This document shows, one piece after another, positions 51,894 through 60,737 of a stretch of DNA of 64,000 nucleotides. The stretch is from Spartobacteria bacterium LR76 (GTDB taxonomy: Bacteria > Verrucomicrobiota > Verrucomicrobiia > Chthoniobacterales > Terrimicrobiaceae). Every line of letters starts with the position of its first letter. Positions within the stretch are counted from its first letter, which is position 1. The DNA lies in the NCBI GenBank assembly GCA_003054655.1, contig QAYZ01000016.1, positions 496,001 through 560,000 on the forward strand. Direction: 5' to 3'. The notes beneath the pieces are model-generated. The model was not told where the DNA came from. It searched no databases and saw only the letters and a program-made list of their open reading frames with translations. A program made the position numbers and the translations under genes.

Positions 51894-53065
51894 GTCAAAC
51901 TCAGGATGATCGAGGCATTGGACCCGCCAAACCCGAAGGAATTGGAGAGCACATGGCGGAGTCTCGCCGACCGCGATGTGTTGGCGACAATGTTGAGAGG
52001 GAGATCGGGATCGCCCTGCCGGAAATTGATGTTTGGCGGAAGAAATTGAGACTTTAAGGCAGCCACGGAGAAGGCTGCCTCGATCGCGCCTGCGGCTCCC
52101 AGGGCGTGGCCGGTCATGCCCTTGGTGCTGCTGGTCGGGGCGGACGGACAGACGTTCAGGATGGCCCGGCCTTCACTTGAGTCATTGAGCGGGGTGCCTG
52201 TGCCGTGCGCGTTCACGTAGTCAATACTGTCGGAGGAGAGTTGAGCGTCCCGCAGGGCCGCGACCATGGCCTGCTCCGGGCCGCGTCCCGAGGGGTGCGG
52301 CTGGGTGAGGTGATGGGTGTCGATCGCGCTGCCGTAGCCGGTGATCTGCAATTCCGAGGGACCGGGTTGCAGGCAAAACATGGCGGCGCCCTCGCCGAGA
52401 GCGAGTCCCGAGCGTTGAGCATCGAAGGGACGGCAAAGCTCGGGAGTGGATGCTTTCAGGCAGTCAAAGCCGGCAAAAACCAGTTCGGCAATCGCATCGT
52501 AGCCTCCGGCCAGCACGTGCGTTGCCATACCATCGCGGATTAGCTGGCGGCCAATTCCAAGGGCATTGGAGCCGGAGGCGCAGGCATTGGAGATGATGCG
52601 TACCGGCGCATCGCATCCGAACGTCTCGAGCGCCTGGATGACGGGTTGATGGGGAACGTAATTGCGCACTCGCCGCGCGGCGTGATCGCTGCGCTGGCCG
52701 GAGGACAGCGCACGGAAAAACTCTTCCCCCAGAGACATGCCGCCACTCGTCGTCCCGATCACGACGACATCGGGCCGGAAGCCCGGGCAGCCCCGCAAAG
52801 CTTCCTCCATCGCGACGAGCACCATCTGTGCAGCCCGGGTCCATCGACGGGAACGGGAAGTGATCGATACCGCGGCCTCCCCGAGGCGCCCATCGATCTG
52901 TCCTGCGGTGCTGCACTGGCAGCCGTCGACGGGAAACAGGCGGACGGGGCCGATGCCAGAAGTGCCAGCGTGCAGCGAGGAACTGGTTTCCTCCATCCCC
53001 AGGCCGAGGGGGCTGACACATCCCGCGCTGGCGATGGAGACGGGGATGGAGACAGACGACGACAT
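51890..53065 (-). CDS. Beta-ketoacyl synthase (FabF-like)
   Basis: A 391-residue condensing enzyme. The triad is intact: Cys in SNACASGSNA, His in NAHGTGTPLND and His in KGMTGHALGAAGA. The C-terminus SNSFGFGGSNAS is typical. It is divergent enough from the FabF norm to suggest a dedicated role rather than housekeeping fatty acid synthesis. It is followed with 4-bp overlap by its catalytically dead relative and preceded by a MATE exporter gene 48 bp upstream. No acyl carrier protein is seen in the window. Confidence 0.9.
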   Translation of the reverse strand: MSSSVSIPVSIASAGCVSPLGLGMEETSSSLHAGTSGIGPVRLFPVDGCQCSTAGQIDGRLGEAAVSITSRSRRWTRAAQMVLVAMEEALRGCPGFRPDVVVIGTTSGGMSLGEEFFRALSSGQRSDHAARRVRNYVPHQPVIQALETFGCDAPVRIISNACASGSNALGIGRQLIRDGMATHVLAGGYDAIAELVFAGFDCLKASTPELCRPFDAQRSGLALGEGAAMFCLQPGPSELQITGYGSAIDTHHLTQPHPSGRGPEQAMVAALRDAQLSSDSIDYVNAHGTGTPLNDSSEGRAILNVCPSAPTSSTKGMTGHALGAAGAIEAAFSVAALKSQFLPPNINFRQGDPDLPLNIVANTSRSARLRHVLSNSFGFGGSNASIILSLT

Positions 53066-53113
53066 GGTTTTCCAGACGGTACGTAGCTCGTGCTACGTAC
53101 GGGTGGCAAAACT

Positions 53114-54466
53114 TTATTTGGGAGTTCTTGAGGCAGCCGCTATGCGCAGCCAAAGCCTCCAGACCAGAGAAACCGCGGCAACCCAGAGGCCGACCACAAA
53201 TCCGATCCAGACTCCGGCGGGGCCGATCGGCGTGTGAAAAGCGAGGAAGTAGGAGATGGGCAGCGCCACCGCCCAATAGGAGAAAATGCCTATGAGCATC
53301 GGCACCCGCGTATCTTCAAATCCGCGCAACGCTCCCGAGCAGACGATCTGAATGCCATCGACGATCTGGAAGATGCCGGCCAGCAGGAGAAGCTTGGTGG
53401 TCAGTGCAACGACCTGGGGGTCGCTGACAAACGCACGGGCGATCGAAAGACCTCCCAGCACGAAAACGAGCGTCGACAGGAACATGAGAGAGATCACGAC
53501 CGACTGGGCGCCGACGGCGACCGGGAGGAAACGCTCCGGGGTTCTTGCCCCGCGAGCCTGGCCGATACGCACGGCGACCGCCTGTGAGACGCCCAGAGGA
53601 ATCATGAATACCGTGGCTGCACAGGTGATGGCGATTTGATGAGCGGCGAGGGGAATGACTCCCGCCCAGCCCATCATGATGGAGCCGAAGGAAAAGCCGC
53701 CGACTTCCGCCAGGTGCATGGTGCCGGCGGGCAGGCCGATCTTGATGAGAGAGCGTATCTCTGTGCGGTCCCGAAAGTCGAAGGGGTAGCGGGGGCGATA
53801 GCGGGCAAACTCTCGCGAGCACAAGATAAACGTCACGACGCCGAGCATCGTCATGATGCGGGAAGTGAGAGTCGCCACGCCGGCTCCCTCGAGTCCGAGC
53901 GCGGGCGCGCCGAGATTGCCGTAGATGAAGACCCAGTTGAGGAAGATATTGAGCAGCACGCCGCCCATCATGATCCAGAAAGGTTCCCAGGGATGCCCCA
54001 ACGCCTCCGCGTAGCTCTTGGCTGCGCTGGTGAGATAGACCGGAATGACCGACCACGCGCAAAGAAGCAGGAATGTCACACTGGCGCGGTTTACCTCGGG
54101 GCTCTGGCCGAGCAGAGGCAGCAGCGGGACGCCGAACTGGATGAGCAAGGCAACAAAAATGCCTGTGACGAGAGCCAGCACGGCCCCCCATTTGAGGGCA
54201 TCTCCGGCCGAGGCCGGTTTGTCAGCTCCAAAGGCGTGGGAGGTGCGGACGCTCACGCCAGAGAGAAACCCAAAGCCAAAGACAAGCGGTACGGCGAGGA
54301 CGGTGTTGGCGAAGGCGCAGGCGGCGAGGGGGATCACTCCGACCTGGCCCACCATGACCGTATCAGCGACGCCCATGAGCATCTGGCCCGCATTGCCCGC
54401 GGCAATCGGGAAGGCCAGCGCCAGGGTGCGGCGGTTTTCTTGCAGGGATCGGGTAAGGAGAGACAT
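53114..54466 (-). CDS. MATE family efflux transporter
   Basis: A 450-residue membrane protein with about twelve hydrophobic helices in two similar halves. FPIAAGNAGQMLMGVADTVMVGQVG near the N-terminus and GFSFGSIMMGWAGVIPLAAHQIA in the second half are the equivalent signature loops of NorM-type multidrug exporters, driven by proton or sodium gradients. It lies upstream of the ketosynthase pair on the same strand, so export of the pair's product is conceivable but unproven. Confidence 0.93.
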   Translation of the reverse strand: MSLLTRSLQENRRTLALAFPIAAGNAGQMLMGVADTVMVGQVGVIPLAACAFANTVLAVPLVFGFGFLSGVSVRTSHAFGADKPASAGDALKWGAVLALVTGIFVALLIQFGVPLLPLLGQSPEVNRASVTFLLLCAWSVIPVYLTSAAKSYAEALGHPWEPFWIMMGGVLLNIFLNWVFIYGNLGAPALGLEGAGVATLTSRIMTMLGVVTFILCSREFARYRPRYPFDFRDRTEIRSLIKIGLPAGTMHLAEVGGFSFGSIMMGWAGVIPLAAHQIAITCAATVFMIPLGVSQAVAVRIGQARGARTPERFLPVAVGAQSVVISLMFLSTLVFVLGGLSIARAFVSDPQVVALTTKLLLLAGIFQIVDGIQIVCSGALRGFEDTRVPMLIGIFSYWAVALPISYFLAFHTPIGPAGVWIGFVVGLWVAAVSLVWRLWLRIAAASRTPK

Positions 54467-54651
54467 CGCGAGGAGACGAAAAAAGAGTGGTTTTCTGCGA
54501 GATGGGCAGAAATCCGGTTACTTTGCGGCAAACGACCGCGCGGATTTCATCGAACCACGAACGGCGAAAGCGTTGGCGGATTCTGATGATTTCATGCCGA
54601 CAGGCTAGACCGGAGGGGAGCGGAAGTCAATGAGCCACCTTCTGGCTTTGC

Positions 54652-55908
54652 ATGCGGGGAATTCCTGCTTTGTTTTTGCGAGTGAGGACTCTCCGTGCCA
54701 GATTCGTTTTGCCCATTTCGCAGCCGCCGATCGAAGACGGTGCGGTGCAGATTCATCAAGGGCGTATCGTGGCCGTGGGAGAGTGGAAGGATTTGAGATG
54801 CGACGACGCGGAGGATCTCGGCGAGCAGGTGCTCCTGCCTGGTCTGATCAATGCCCACTGTCATCTCGACTACTCGGGCATGCGCAATGCGATCCTTCAG
54901 CCCAGCAGCTTTTCCCAATGGGTGCGGCGGCTAAACGAACTCAAGCGGATCGTGACCGACGACGAGTACCTCAAGGCGATAGCATTCGGATTTTCCGAGC
55001 TTCAGAAATGGGGAACCACGTCGGTCTACAACATCGAGTCTTTTCCCGAGCTCATGGTGCGCATGCCTGCACCTCCTTTGCGGACATGGTGGTTTTACGA
55101 GCTGATCGACATCCGCTCCCGCGTACACACGGATGATGTCGTCGCCGGGGCTCTCGCGTTCTTTGAAAGCCGCCCGCTTTGGCTGGGAGGCTTCGGATTG
55201 TCTCCGCATGCGCCGTATACCACTTCGCTAAGTCTGTATGAACTCTCCCGCGTGTGCTGTGAGGAGTATGCCATGCCGCTCATGACCCATCTGGCGGAAA
55301 CCTCCGAGGAGTACGAAATGTTCTCAACGGCCAGCGGTGTGCTTTACGATTTTCTCCAGCCCCTTGGACGCGACATGTCGGATACCGGGGGAACGACGCC
55401 GATAAGGCATCTCGTCGAGTCTGGCGTATTGCCCCGGGGAGCGATCCTTACGCATATGAACTTTGTCTCCGAGGCGGACTGGCAGTTGCTGGCGGAGCGC
55501 CGCTCGGATTTCTCCGTGGTTCACTGCCCGATGTGTCACGAATACTTTGGGCGCGGTCCATTTCCCTTGGAGAGATTTCGCGAGATCGGGATGAATCTCT
55601 GCCTCGGCACGGACAGCCTCGCCAGTAACCGCGCGCTCAATCTTTTTGAAGAGATGCGCACGATGATGGACAGCCACCCATCCGTACGGCCAGCGGAAGC
55701 TCTGGCGATGGTGACGATCAATCCTGCCGCCGCCATCGGATTGCCCGGCCAGTTGGGCGAGCTCCGGGAGGGAGCTTTTGCCGATATGATTGCGCTCCCG
55801 TTTGCCGGAGATCCGGCGGCGGTTTTTGACTCGATCGCGGCCAACGAGTCCCGGGTCCTCTGGAGCATGGTCAACGGCGAAGCGTTGACTCCGGCTCAGA
55901 GCGTATAG
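54652..55908 (+). CDS. Amidohydrolase (TRZ/ATZ-like deaminase family)
   Basis: A 418-residue metal-dependent hydrolase. The metal ligands can be followed: H-x-H in NAHCHLDYSG, His in MTHLAETSEE, His in LTHMNFVSE, and Asp in LGTDSLASNRAL. The N-terminal and C-terminal composite beta domain (VLPISQPPIEDGAVQIHQGRI; LREGAFADMIALPFAG) is usual. It belongs near the cytosine/guanine/S-adenosylhomocysteine deaminase group; the substrate cannot be told. Its 3' end overlaps the convergent FUSC gene by 13 bp. Confidence 0.9.
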   Translation: MRGIPALFLRVRTLRARFVLPISQPPIEDGAVQIHQGRIVAVGEWKDLRCDDAEDLGEQVLLPGLINAHCHLDYSGMRNAILQPSSFSQWVRRLNELKRIVTDDEYLKAIAFGFSELQKWGTTSVYNIESFPELMVRMPAPPLRTWWFYELIDIRSRVHTDDVVAGALAFFESRPLWLGGFGLSPHAPYTTSLSLYELSRVCCEEYAMPLMTHLAETSEEYEMFSTASGVLYDFLQPLGRDMSDTGGTTPIRHLVESGVLPRGAILTHMNFVSEADWQLLAERRSDFSVVHCPMCHEYFGRGPFPLERFREIGMNLCLGTDSLASNRALNLFEEMRTMMDSHPSVRPAEALAMVTINPAAAIGLPGQLGELREGAFADMIALPFAGDPAAVFDSIAANESRVLWSMVNGEALTPAQSV

Positions 55909-58127
55909 TCGCCCATGTAGAGTTTCAGTTGCAGCTCCTTGAGCTGCCCGTCGGCGTTGAAGATCTCCCGAGTCGTCTCGATGTAGAGAGCGCAATAACC
56001 AAGGATGCGAAATGCGTCGATGATAGGATAATCATTATCGAGCATCCAAAGACGATATCTGGCAACCCACTGATCCCACTCCGTCATGGCGTCCTCCAGG
56101 GGCTTGTGATCGACCGGAGAGGGACTGGCGGAGCGGAAGGATTGGGCGTGGGCGTCGAGGTGGATCTTCCACAAATCCTCGATGTGCGAGGTCTGGCGAG
56201 CTGCCTCCTCGGTAAACTGCGCAGGGAGCAATTTGATCAGGTTGCCGGACACTGAGAGGATGTGGCTTCCGCAGAATTGCAGCGTTGCCACATAGGAGGA
56301 GAGGCGCTCCTTCTCGCCCGGAGGGAAGGTGTTCGGCGAGAGGTTGGGCCAGCGCTGGGCGATCTCGGAAGGAATGAGTGTCATGCGGGAGCGTTCCCAG
56401 AGAGCAAAGGACGACGAGCCATCGGCGAGGATCTTCTGGCAGAGCTTGATAAACTCCAGGACCCGGTTGCGAATTTCAAATTGCGGCAGAGAGGGCCAGA
56501 GCAATCGCTGGATCACCGCGGAGAGGAGCATCGCCAGCACGATTCCGAAGAAAAGGTCGGCAATGGCCTGAAACTGGACGGGCTTCTGCGCGTTCAAGCC
56601 CAGCACGCCCACGATAATGAGAAGGCTCATTTGCATGGGAATCGTCATGCCCCGGGTCTTGTAGCTCAGGTATCCCCAGAGGAACATGGACGTGAAGAGC
56701 AGCACGTTTGTCACGGCGTAGCTGGCCATCATCGGCGTGCCGAAGAGCAGCAGGATGCTGAGTCCACCCATTATGAGCGTGGTGTAAATCACGTAATGAA
56801 ACGCGCGCATGTCGCCCTGTCCGCCGGGGCTCGCGGCGTTCATGGCGGTAAAGACCCATGCACCCAGGATGAACATTGACTGCCCCGGAGGATTCAGCCA
56901 ATTCGCGATGGCCATCGCCAGGATGGTTGCGATGGCGGACTTGGCCCCCGCCTTGATCCAAAACGGCGGAGGGAGAGGGGGCAGCAGGGCCTGGATTTCC
57001 TTGTGCGAGTAACCGGGTGCCTCCGGCAGACTGTCGACCAGATCATGGATGTGCTCGATCTGGCTGCGGACCGAGTCCATCGCCAGCCCGTGCAAGCCGA
57101 CCTCCATGGCCTCATCCACGCTGATGTCTTTCAAGGCGACATCCTTGCGGAGAGCCGAGACGGCGGCCTCAAAATGGTCGAGCGCGGTGTGAATCGCCTC
57201 GCGGGCTTTTCGCCGGCTTTCCGGAGTCGTCGTGGGATGCCCGAGATCCTCCAGCGCTGCACCGATGGCCCGGTGAATCTCTTCCAGCGGCTCGGTGAGA
57301 AAGGGACGGTATCCCGACTTAGCCGGGAGAGTGTGTGTGAGAGTCGCTATCGCATTGCCGATCCGGCTCAGGCCGGTGGTGACGTCGAAATAAATCGGTA
57401 GGCGGCTGCGGAATGAGGAGCTTTCCTTAGCGCCAAAGTCCAGCAAAGTCCTAAGCCCGGTGATTCGCTCGGGAAAAACCCGAATGCGCGCCATGGCCGA
57501 GGGATTGGGCTTTTCCAGCAGGATGCGAGAGCTGTTGCAGAAGCACTCATGCAGGTCGCGGAAGACTTTCTGGACATTGGAGATGAACTCCATCCGGGCA
57601 AATCGCGGCCAGAGCGTACTCTGGATCACGACTGTCACCGCGATGCCCAGAAAGACCTCCTCCGTGCGATAAAGCATATATTGCCATGAGGCGTCGGGGT
57701 TGCCGAATCCATTCCCCGCGACCACGGTGGTGGTGAGGCCTGCCAGCATGAAGGCATAGGGATAACGGCTTTGCCCGACCATGGCTGTGCAAGTGCCGAC
57801 GATCAGGCCGAGGAGCAGGAGATAGAGGACGGGATTTTGTTCGAGGCTTCCGGTCAGAACATAACCAAGGACGCCTCCTACGACGGTCCCGATGAAGCGA
57901 AACAGCGCCTTCTCCGCCACGGCTCCGACATATTGAGCCACCATTAGCACGAAAGTGGTGATGACCGCCCAGGTCGGATTATCCAGACGGATGTAAAGGG
58001 CGATGAAGAACGCCAGCGTGCCGGCGAGGCCAAACTTGATCCCGTACTTGCAGGCCTCCCAGCTCCACCAAGGCTCACCCGGGGCTGCTGGGGGCGAGGC
58101 GGGGAGGGGAGTTGCTTGATTGGCCAT
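55896..58127 (-). CDS. FUSC-family (YccS/AaeB-like) exporter protein
   Basis: A 743-residue membrane protein with two bundles of transmembrane helices (about residues 30-185 and 395-530), each followed by a cytoplasmic helical part, the layout of fusaric-acid-resistance proteins such as AaeB and YccS. The ATG at 58127 (MANQATPLP) is preferred over an in-frame GTG 63 bases upstream. It is divergent from a DUF1656 gene and a HlyD-type fusion protein gene, which together form the complete AaeXAB-like set for export of aromatic acids or similar compounds. Confidence 0.9.
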   Translation of the reverse strand: MANQATPLPASPPAAPGEPWWSWEACKYGIKFGLAGTLAFFIALYIRLDNPTWAVITTFVLMVAQYVGAVAEKALFRFIGTVVGGVLGYVLTGSLEQNPVLYLLLLGLIVGTCTAMVGQSRYPYAFMLAGLTTTVVAGNGFGNPDASWQYMLYRTEEVFLGIAVTVVIQSTLWPRFARMEFISNVQKVFRDLHECFCNSSRILLEKPNPSAMARIRVFPERITGLRTLLDFGAKESSSFRSRLPIYFDVTTGLSRIGNAIATLTHTLPAKSGYRPFLTEPLEEIHRAIGAALEDLGHPTTTPESRRKAREAIHTALDHFEAAVSALRKDVALKDISVDEAMEVGLHGLAMDSVRSQIEHIHDLVDSLPEAPGYSHKEIQALLPPLPPPFWIKAGAKSAIATILAMAIANWLNPPGQSMFILGAWVFTAMNAASPGGQGDMRAFHYVIYTTLIMGGLSILLLFGTPMMASYAVTNVLLFTSMFLWGYLSYKTRGMTIPMQMSLLIIVGVLGLNAQKPVQFQAIADLFFGIVLAMLLSAVIQRLLWPSLPQFEIRNRVLEFIKLCQKILADGSSSFALWERSRMTLIPSEIAQRWPNLSPNTFPPGEKERLSSYVATLQFCGSHILSVSGNLIKLLPAQFTEEAARQTSHIEDLWKIHLDAHAQSFRSASPSPVDHKPLEDAMTEWDQWVARYRLWMLDNDYPIIDAFRILGYCALYIETTREIFNADGQLKELQLKLYMGDYTL

Positions 58128-58225
58128 CCGGGGGAGACTACAGCCTCGCTGAAGCCGTCCTGTCAATGTCGCGCTGACGCCATCTCGCACTTGCCAGAGA
58201 ACGGGAGGCGTGAAAGAAAGACGGG

Positions 58226-58441
58226 GTGCTCCCGAGCCTCCACAACGCTGAGATCGCGATCGGTGATTTTTTGTTTCCTTGGGGAATGATCATTTCCGCG
58301 CTGGGGTTTTTGCTGGCGTTCTTTGTGGTGCAACTGCTCGAGCGCCTCGGGCTGACCCGGGGCATTTGGCACCTGCCATTGTTTTTCGTGGCTCTCTCGG
58401 TGCTTTTCGGATGTCTGCTCGGTTTGATTTTTGCCCCGTAA
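58226..58441 (+). CDS. DUF1656 (AaeX-like) small membrane protein
   Basis: A 71-residue protein with two transmembrane helices (about 18-38 and 49-68). It matches the small DUF1656 family whose members (AaeX/YdhI) accompany FUSC/HlyD exporters: EIAIGDFLFPWGMIISALGF is characteristic. The only suitable start is a GTG at 58226. It abuts the HlyD-type gene (stop then ATG with no gap). Confidence 0.85.
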   Translation: MLPSLHNAEIAIGDFLFPWGMIISALGFLLAFFVVQLLERLGLTRGIWHLPLFFVALSVLFGCLLGLIFAP

Positions 58442-59308
58442 ATGAATAGCGCTGTTCGAAACTACCTCATCACCACGGCTGTCATCGTGCTGGCGATTCT
58501 CGCCAGTATCCTGCTCTATGTTCGCTACGTGAACAAACCCTGGACCCGCGACGCCCAGGTGCGGGCCAATGTCGTCGGCATAGCGCCTCGCGTTTCGGGT
58601 CCGATCATTCAGATCCCGATCAAGGATAACCAGACCGTGAAGAAGGGGGATCTCTTGTTCGAGATCGATCCCGCGACATTTCAGGCTGCTGTCAACAATG
58701 CTGCGGCGCAGCTCCAGCAGGCTCAGGCCTCGCAGATCAAGGCCCACCAGATTCTCCAGCGCCAGACCGAACTTTACGAGACCAAGGTGATCGACATCCA
58801 GACGTTTCAGAATACGCAGGACGATACAATGGCGGCCGACGCCGATGTCGTCGCGGCTGAGGCAAATCTGGAAACGGCCCGGCTCAACCTGAGCTATACA
58901 AAGGTTGTTGCTCCGGTCGATGGATACCTTACGAACGTGAACACCAGCGTCGGCACCTACGTGAACGCCGGCGAGCAACTGCTGGCCCTGGTCGATGGAA
59001 GTTCCTTCTGGATCGCCGCCTACTTCAAGGAAACGCAGCTCAAACATATCGTTGAAGGCGCCCATGTACGGCTGACCATGATGGGGCACGAGGCGCAGCC
59101 ATTTCAAGGAGTGGTCAATAGTCTGGCCTGGGGCATCTATATGTCCGACGGCGCAACCGTTGACCTGCTGCCGCAGGTGAGCCAGACGATCGACTGGGTG
59201 CGCCTGCCCAATCGGTTTCCGGTGCGCATTGATGTACAGGGAAAAACGCCGGTGCCATTGCGCATCGGCCAGACGATCTCTGTGGCCGTCGAGAAATCCC
59301 GCCAGTGA
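58442..59308 (+). CDS. HlyD-family periplasmic adaptor (AaeA-like)
   Basis: A 288-residue membrane fusion protein. One N-terminal transmembrane helix (about 10-30) is followed by a biotinyl-lipoyl-like domain (VVGIAPRVSGPIIQIPIKDN, LLFEIDPATFQAAVNNA), a helical hairpin with Gln/Ala-rich coiled coil, the second half-lipoyl segment (VVAPVDGYLTNVNTSVGTYV) and a beta-barrel. It is the partner of the adjacent DUF1656 and FUSC proteins, bridging the inner membrane to an outer-membrane channel not seen here. Confidence 0.92.
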   Translation: MNSAVRNYLITTAVIVLAILASILLYVRYVNKPWTRDAQVRANVVGIAPRVSGPIIQIPIKDNQTVKKGDLLFEIDPATFQAAVNNAAAQLQQAQASQIKAHQILQRQTELYETKVIDIQTFQNTQDDTMAADADVVAAEANLETARLNLSYTKVVAPVDGYLTNVNTSVGTYVNAGEQLLALVDGSSFWIAAYFKETQLKHIVEGAHVRLTMMGHEAQPFQGVVNSLAWGIYMSDGATVDLLPQVSQTIDWVRLPNRFPVRIDVQGKTPVPLRIGQTISVAVEKSRQ

Positions 59309-59458
59309 TGCAGGCTTGCGCTGAGGTCTCCTTTCGCTGACCGCGAAGAAGGCTAGGGGCGCACCCTGATTTGGCTCTCGGGGTGGATGCGGACCTCGTC
59401 AAATCGTTTGCACCACACGCCCGGCGGGCGTTCGGTTTACGTAAAGAAGGGCATGCCC

Positions 59459-60634
59459 ATGGCGACCGATTTTGGAGCCACCTTTCCGAAGGTGGCGAAG
59501 AACCTCATGAAATCCTCCATTTCACCCACTTCCACCCCGCAGGATCAGAAGTACCGCGATGAATTTCTGGGAGTCTTGGCGCACGAGTTGAGAAACCCGC
59601 TGGCTCCTTTGCGCAATGGATTGGAGATCATCCGCCGCTCCCAGTCCGACCCGCAGATCGTGCACGAGGCGATTGAAGTCATGGATCGGCAACTGCAGCA
59701 GCTATCGGGTTTGATCGATGGGCTGGTTGAGGCCAGCAACCTTCGCCAGGGCCTTATCGAGCTGAAGGTGGAGGCGCTGGACTTGGGGAAAGTGATCGAG
59801 GAGTCGGCAAGATCATTTGGCACACGGCTGGAGGAGAGCGGGCCGAAGGTGGTCTTCCATCCGCCGACGGAGCCGCTCCTGGTGCAAGGTGATCCCAAGC
59901 GCATCAGGCAGATCATGGCCAGCCTGATCGAAAACGCCGTTAAGTATACCGGACGGGACGGCTGCATCCAGATCGAGACTCATGCGGAGCCGGGAGGGGT
60001 CGAGATTTCCGTGACCGATGACGGCATCGGCATTCCGCAGGAAAAGCTCGACGAGATCTTTGAACTGTTCTCAAAAGCGGACCACTCGCTGGAGCGAGGT
60101 CAGGATGGCCTGGGATTGGGGTTGTCGATAGTTCGTGGTCTGGTCGAGCTTCACGGAGGGACTGTCGAGGCTCAAAGCGGAGGGCCGGGATCGGGGAGCA
60201 GGTTCATCGTGCGCCTGCCATCGGCACTTTCTGGCCTGGAGTCTCCGGGGTTCTCAGAGAAGCGACGTGTCCTGGTGGTCGATGACAATCGCGATTGCGC
60301 GTCGAGCCTGGCCATGATGCTCGGCATCATGGGATTCGACACTGAGACGGCGGCGGATGGAGTTGAGGCGTTGCGCACTGCCGCCGCTTATCGTCCAGAC
60401 GCCATCTTTCTCGATATTGCGATGCCCAAGCTCAACGGCTACGACGTCTGCAAGGTGATCCGCGAGCAAGCCTGGGGCAGGGGAGTTGTCGTCATTGCAC
60501 TCACAGGCTGGGGGCAGACCGACGATATCGAGCGCTCCCGGGAGGCGGGTTTCGATCATCATCTGGTCAAGCCGATCGAACTCACGGCTCTTGAACCCAT
60601 CGTCCGGGAGATACAGGTCGCTCAGGTTAGGTAG
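59459..60634 (+). CDS. Soluble hybrid sensor kinase with receiver domain
   Basis: A protein of about 391 residues. The histidine kinase core has H-box AHELRNPLAPLRNGLEII, N-box ASLIENAVKYT, G1 DDGIGIP and G2 GLGLGLSIVRG. A receiver domain follows (VLVVDDNRD, phosphoacceptor IFLDIAMPKLNGYDVC, Lys in HLVKPIE). There is no input domain or membrane segment; the first 40 residues are the only sensor candidate. The ATG at 59459 has AAGAAGG eight bases upstream, better than ATGs at 59453 and 59387. It probably needs a partner sensor. No cognate transcription factor lies next to it. Confidence 0.9.
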   Translation: MATDFGATFPKVAKNLMKSSISPTSTPQDQKYRDEFLGVLAHELRNPLAPLRNGLEIIRRSQSDPQIVHEAIEVMDRQLQQLSGLIDGLVEASNLRQGLIELKVEALDLGKVIEESARSFGTRLEESGPKVVFHPPTEPLLVQGDPKRIRQIMASLIENAVKYTGRDGCIQIETHAEPGGVEISVTDDGIGIPQEKLDEIFELFSKADHSLERGQDGLGLGLSIVRGLVELHGGTVEAQSGGPGSGSRFIVRLPSALSGLESPGFSEKRRVLVVDDNRDCASSLAMMLGIMGFDTETAADGVEALRTAAAYRPDAIFLDIAMPKLNGYDVCKVIREQAWGRGVVVIALTGWGQTDDIERSREAGFDHHLVKPIELTALEPIVREIQVAQVR

Positions 60635-60680
60635 CCGAAAGCGATTTTTCTCACTTCCTTTCGCTGCCCCCTCGGGAAAA

Positions 60681-60736
60681 CGAAATTTACTCGCCAAAAG
60701 TGGGCATATGCTCATTAAGTTGGCGGGTAAATTTCG
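60681..60736. promoter_or_regulatory. 17-bp inverted repeat directly before the G3E GTPase
   Basis: CGAAATTTACTCGCCAA (60681-60697) and TTGGCGGGTAAATTTCG (60720-60736) form a stem of 17 pairs in RNA, one of them G-U, with a 22-base loop. The right arm ends one base before the ATG at 60738. The loop holds GCATATGC and another in-frame ATG (60708). No T-run follows, so it is not a terminator. It may be an operator for a dimeric repressor or an mRNA hairpin at the translation start. Confidence 0.7.
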
Positions 60737-60737
60737 T

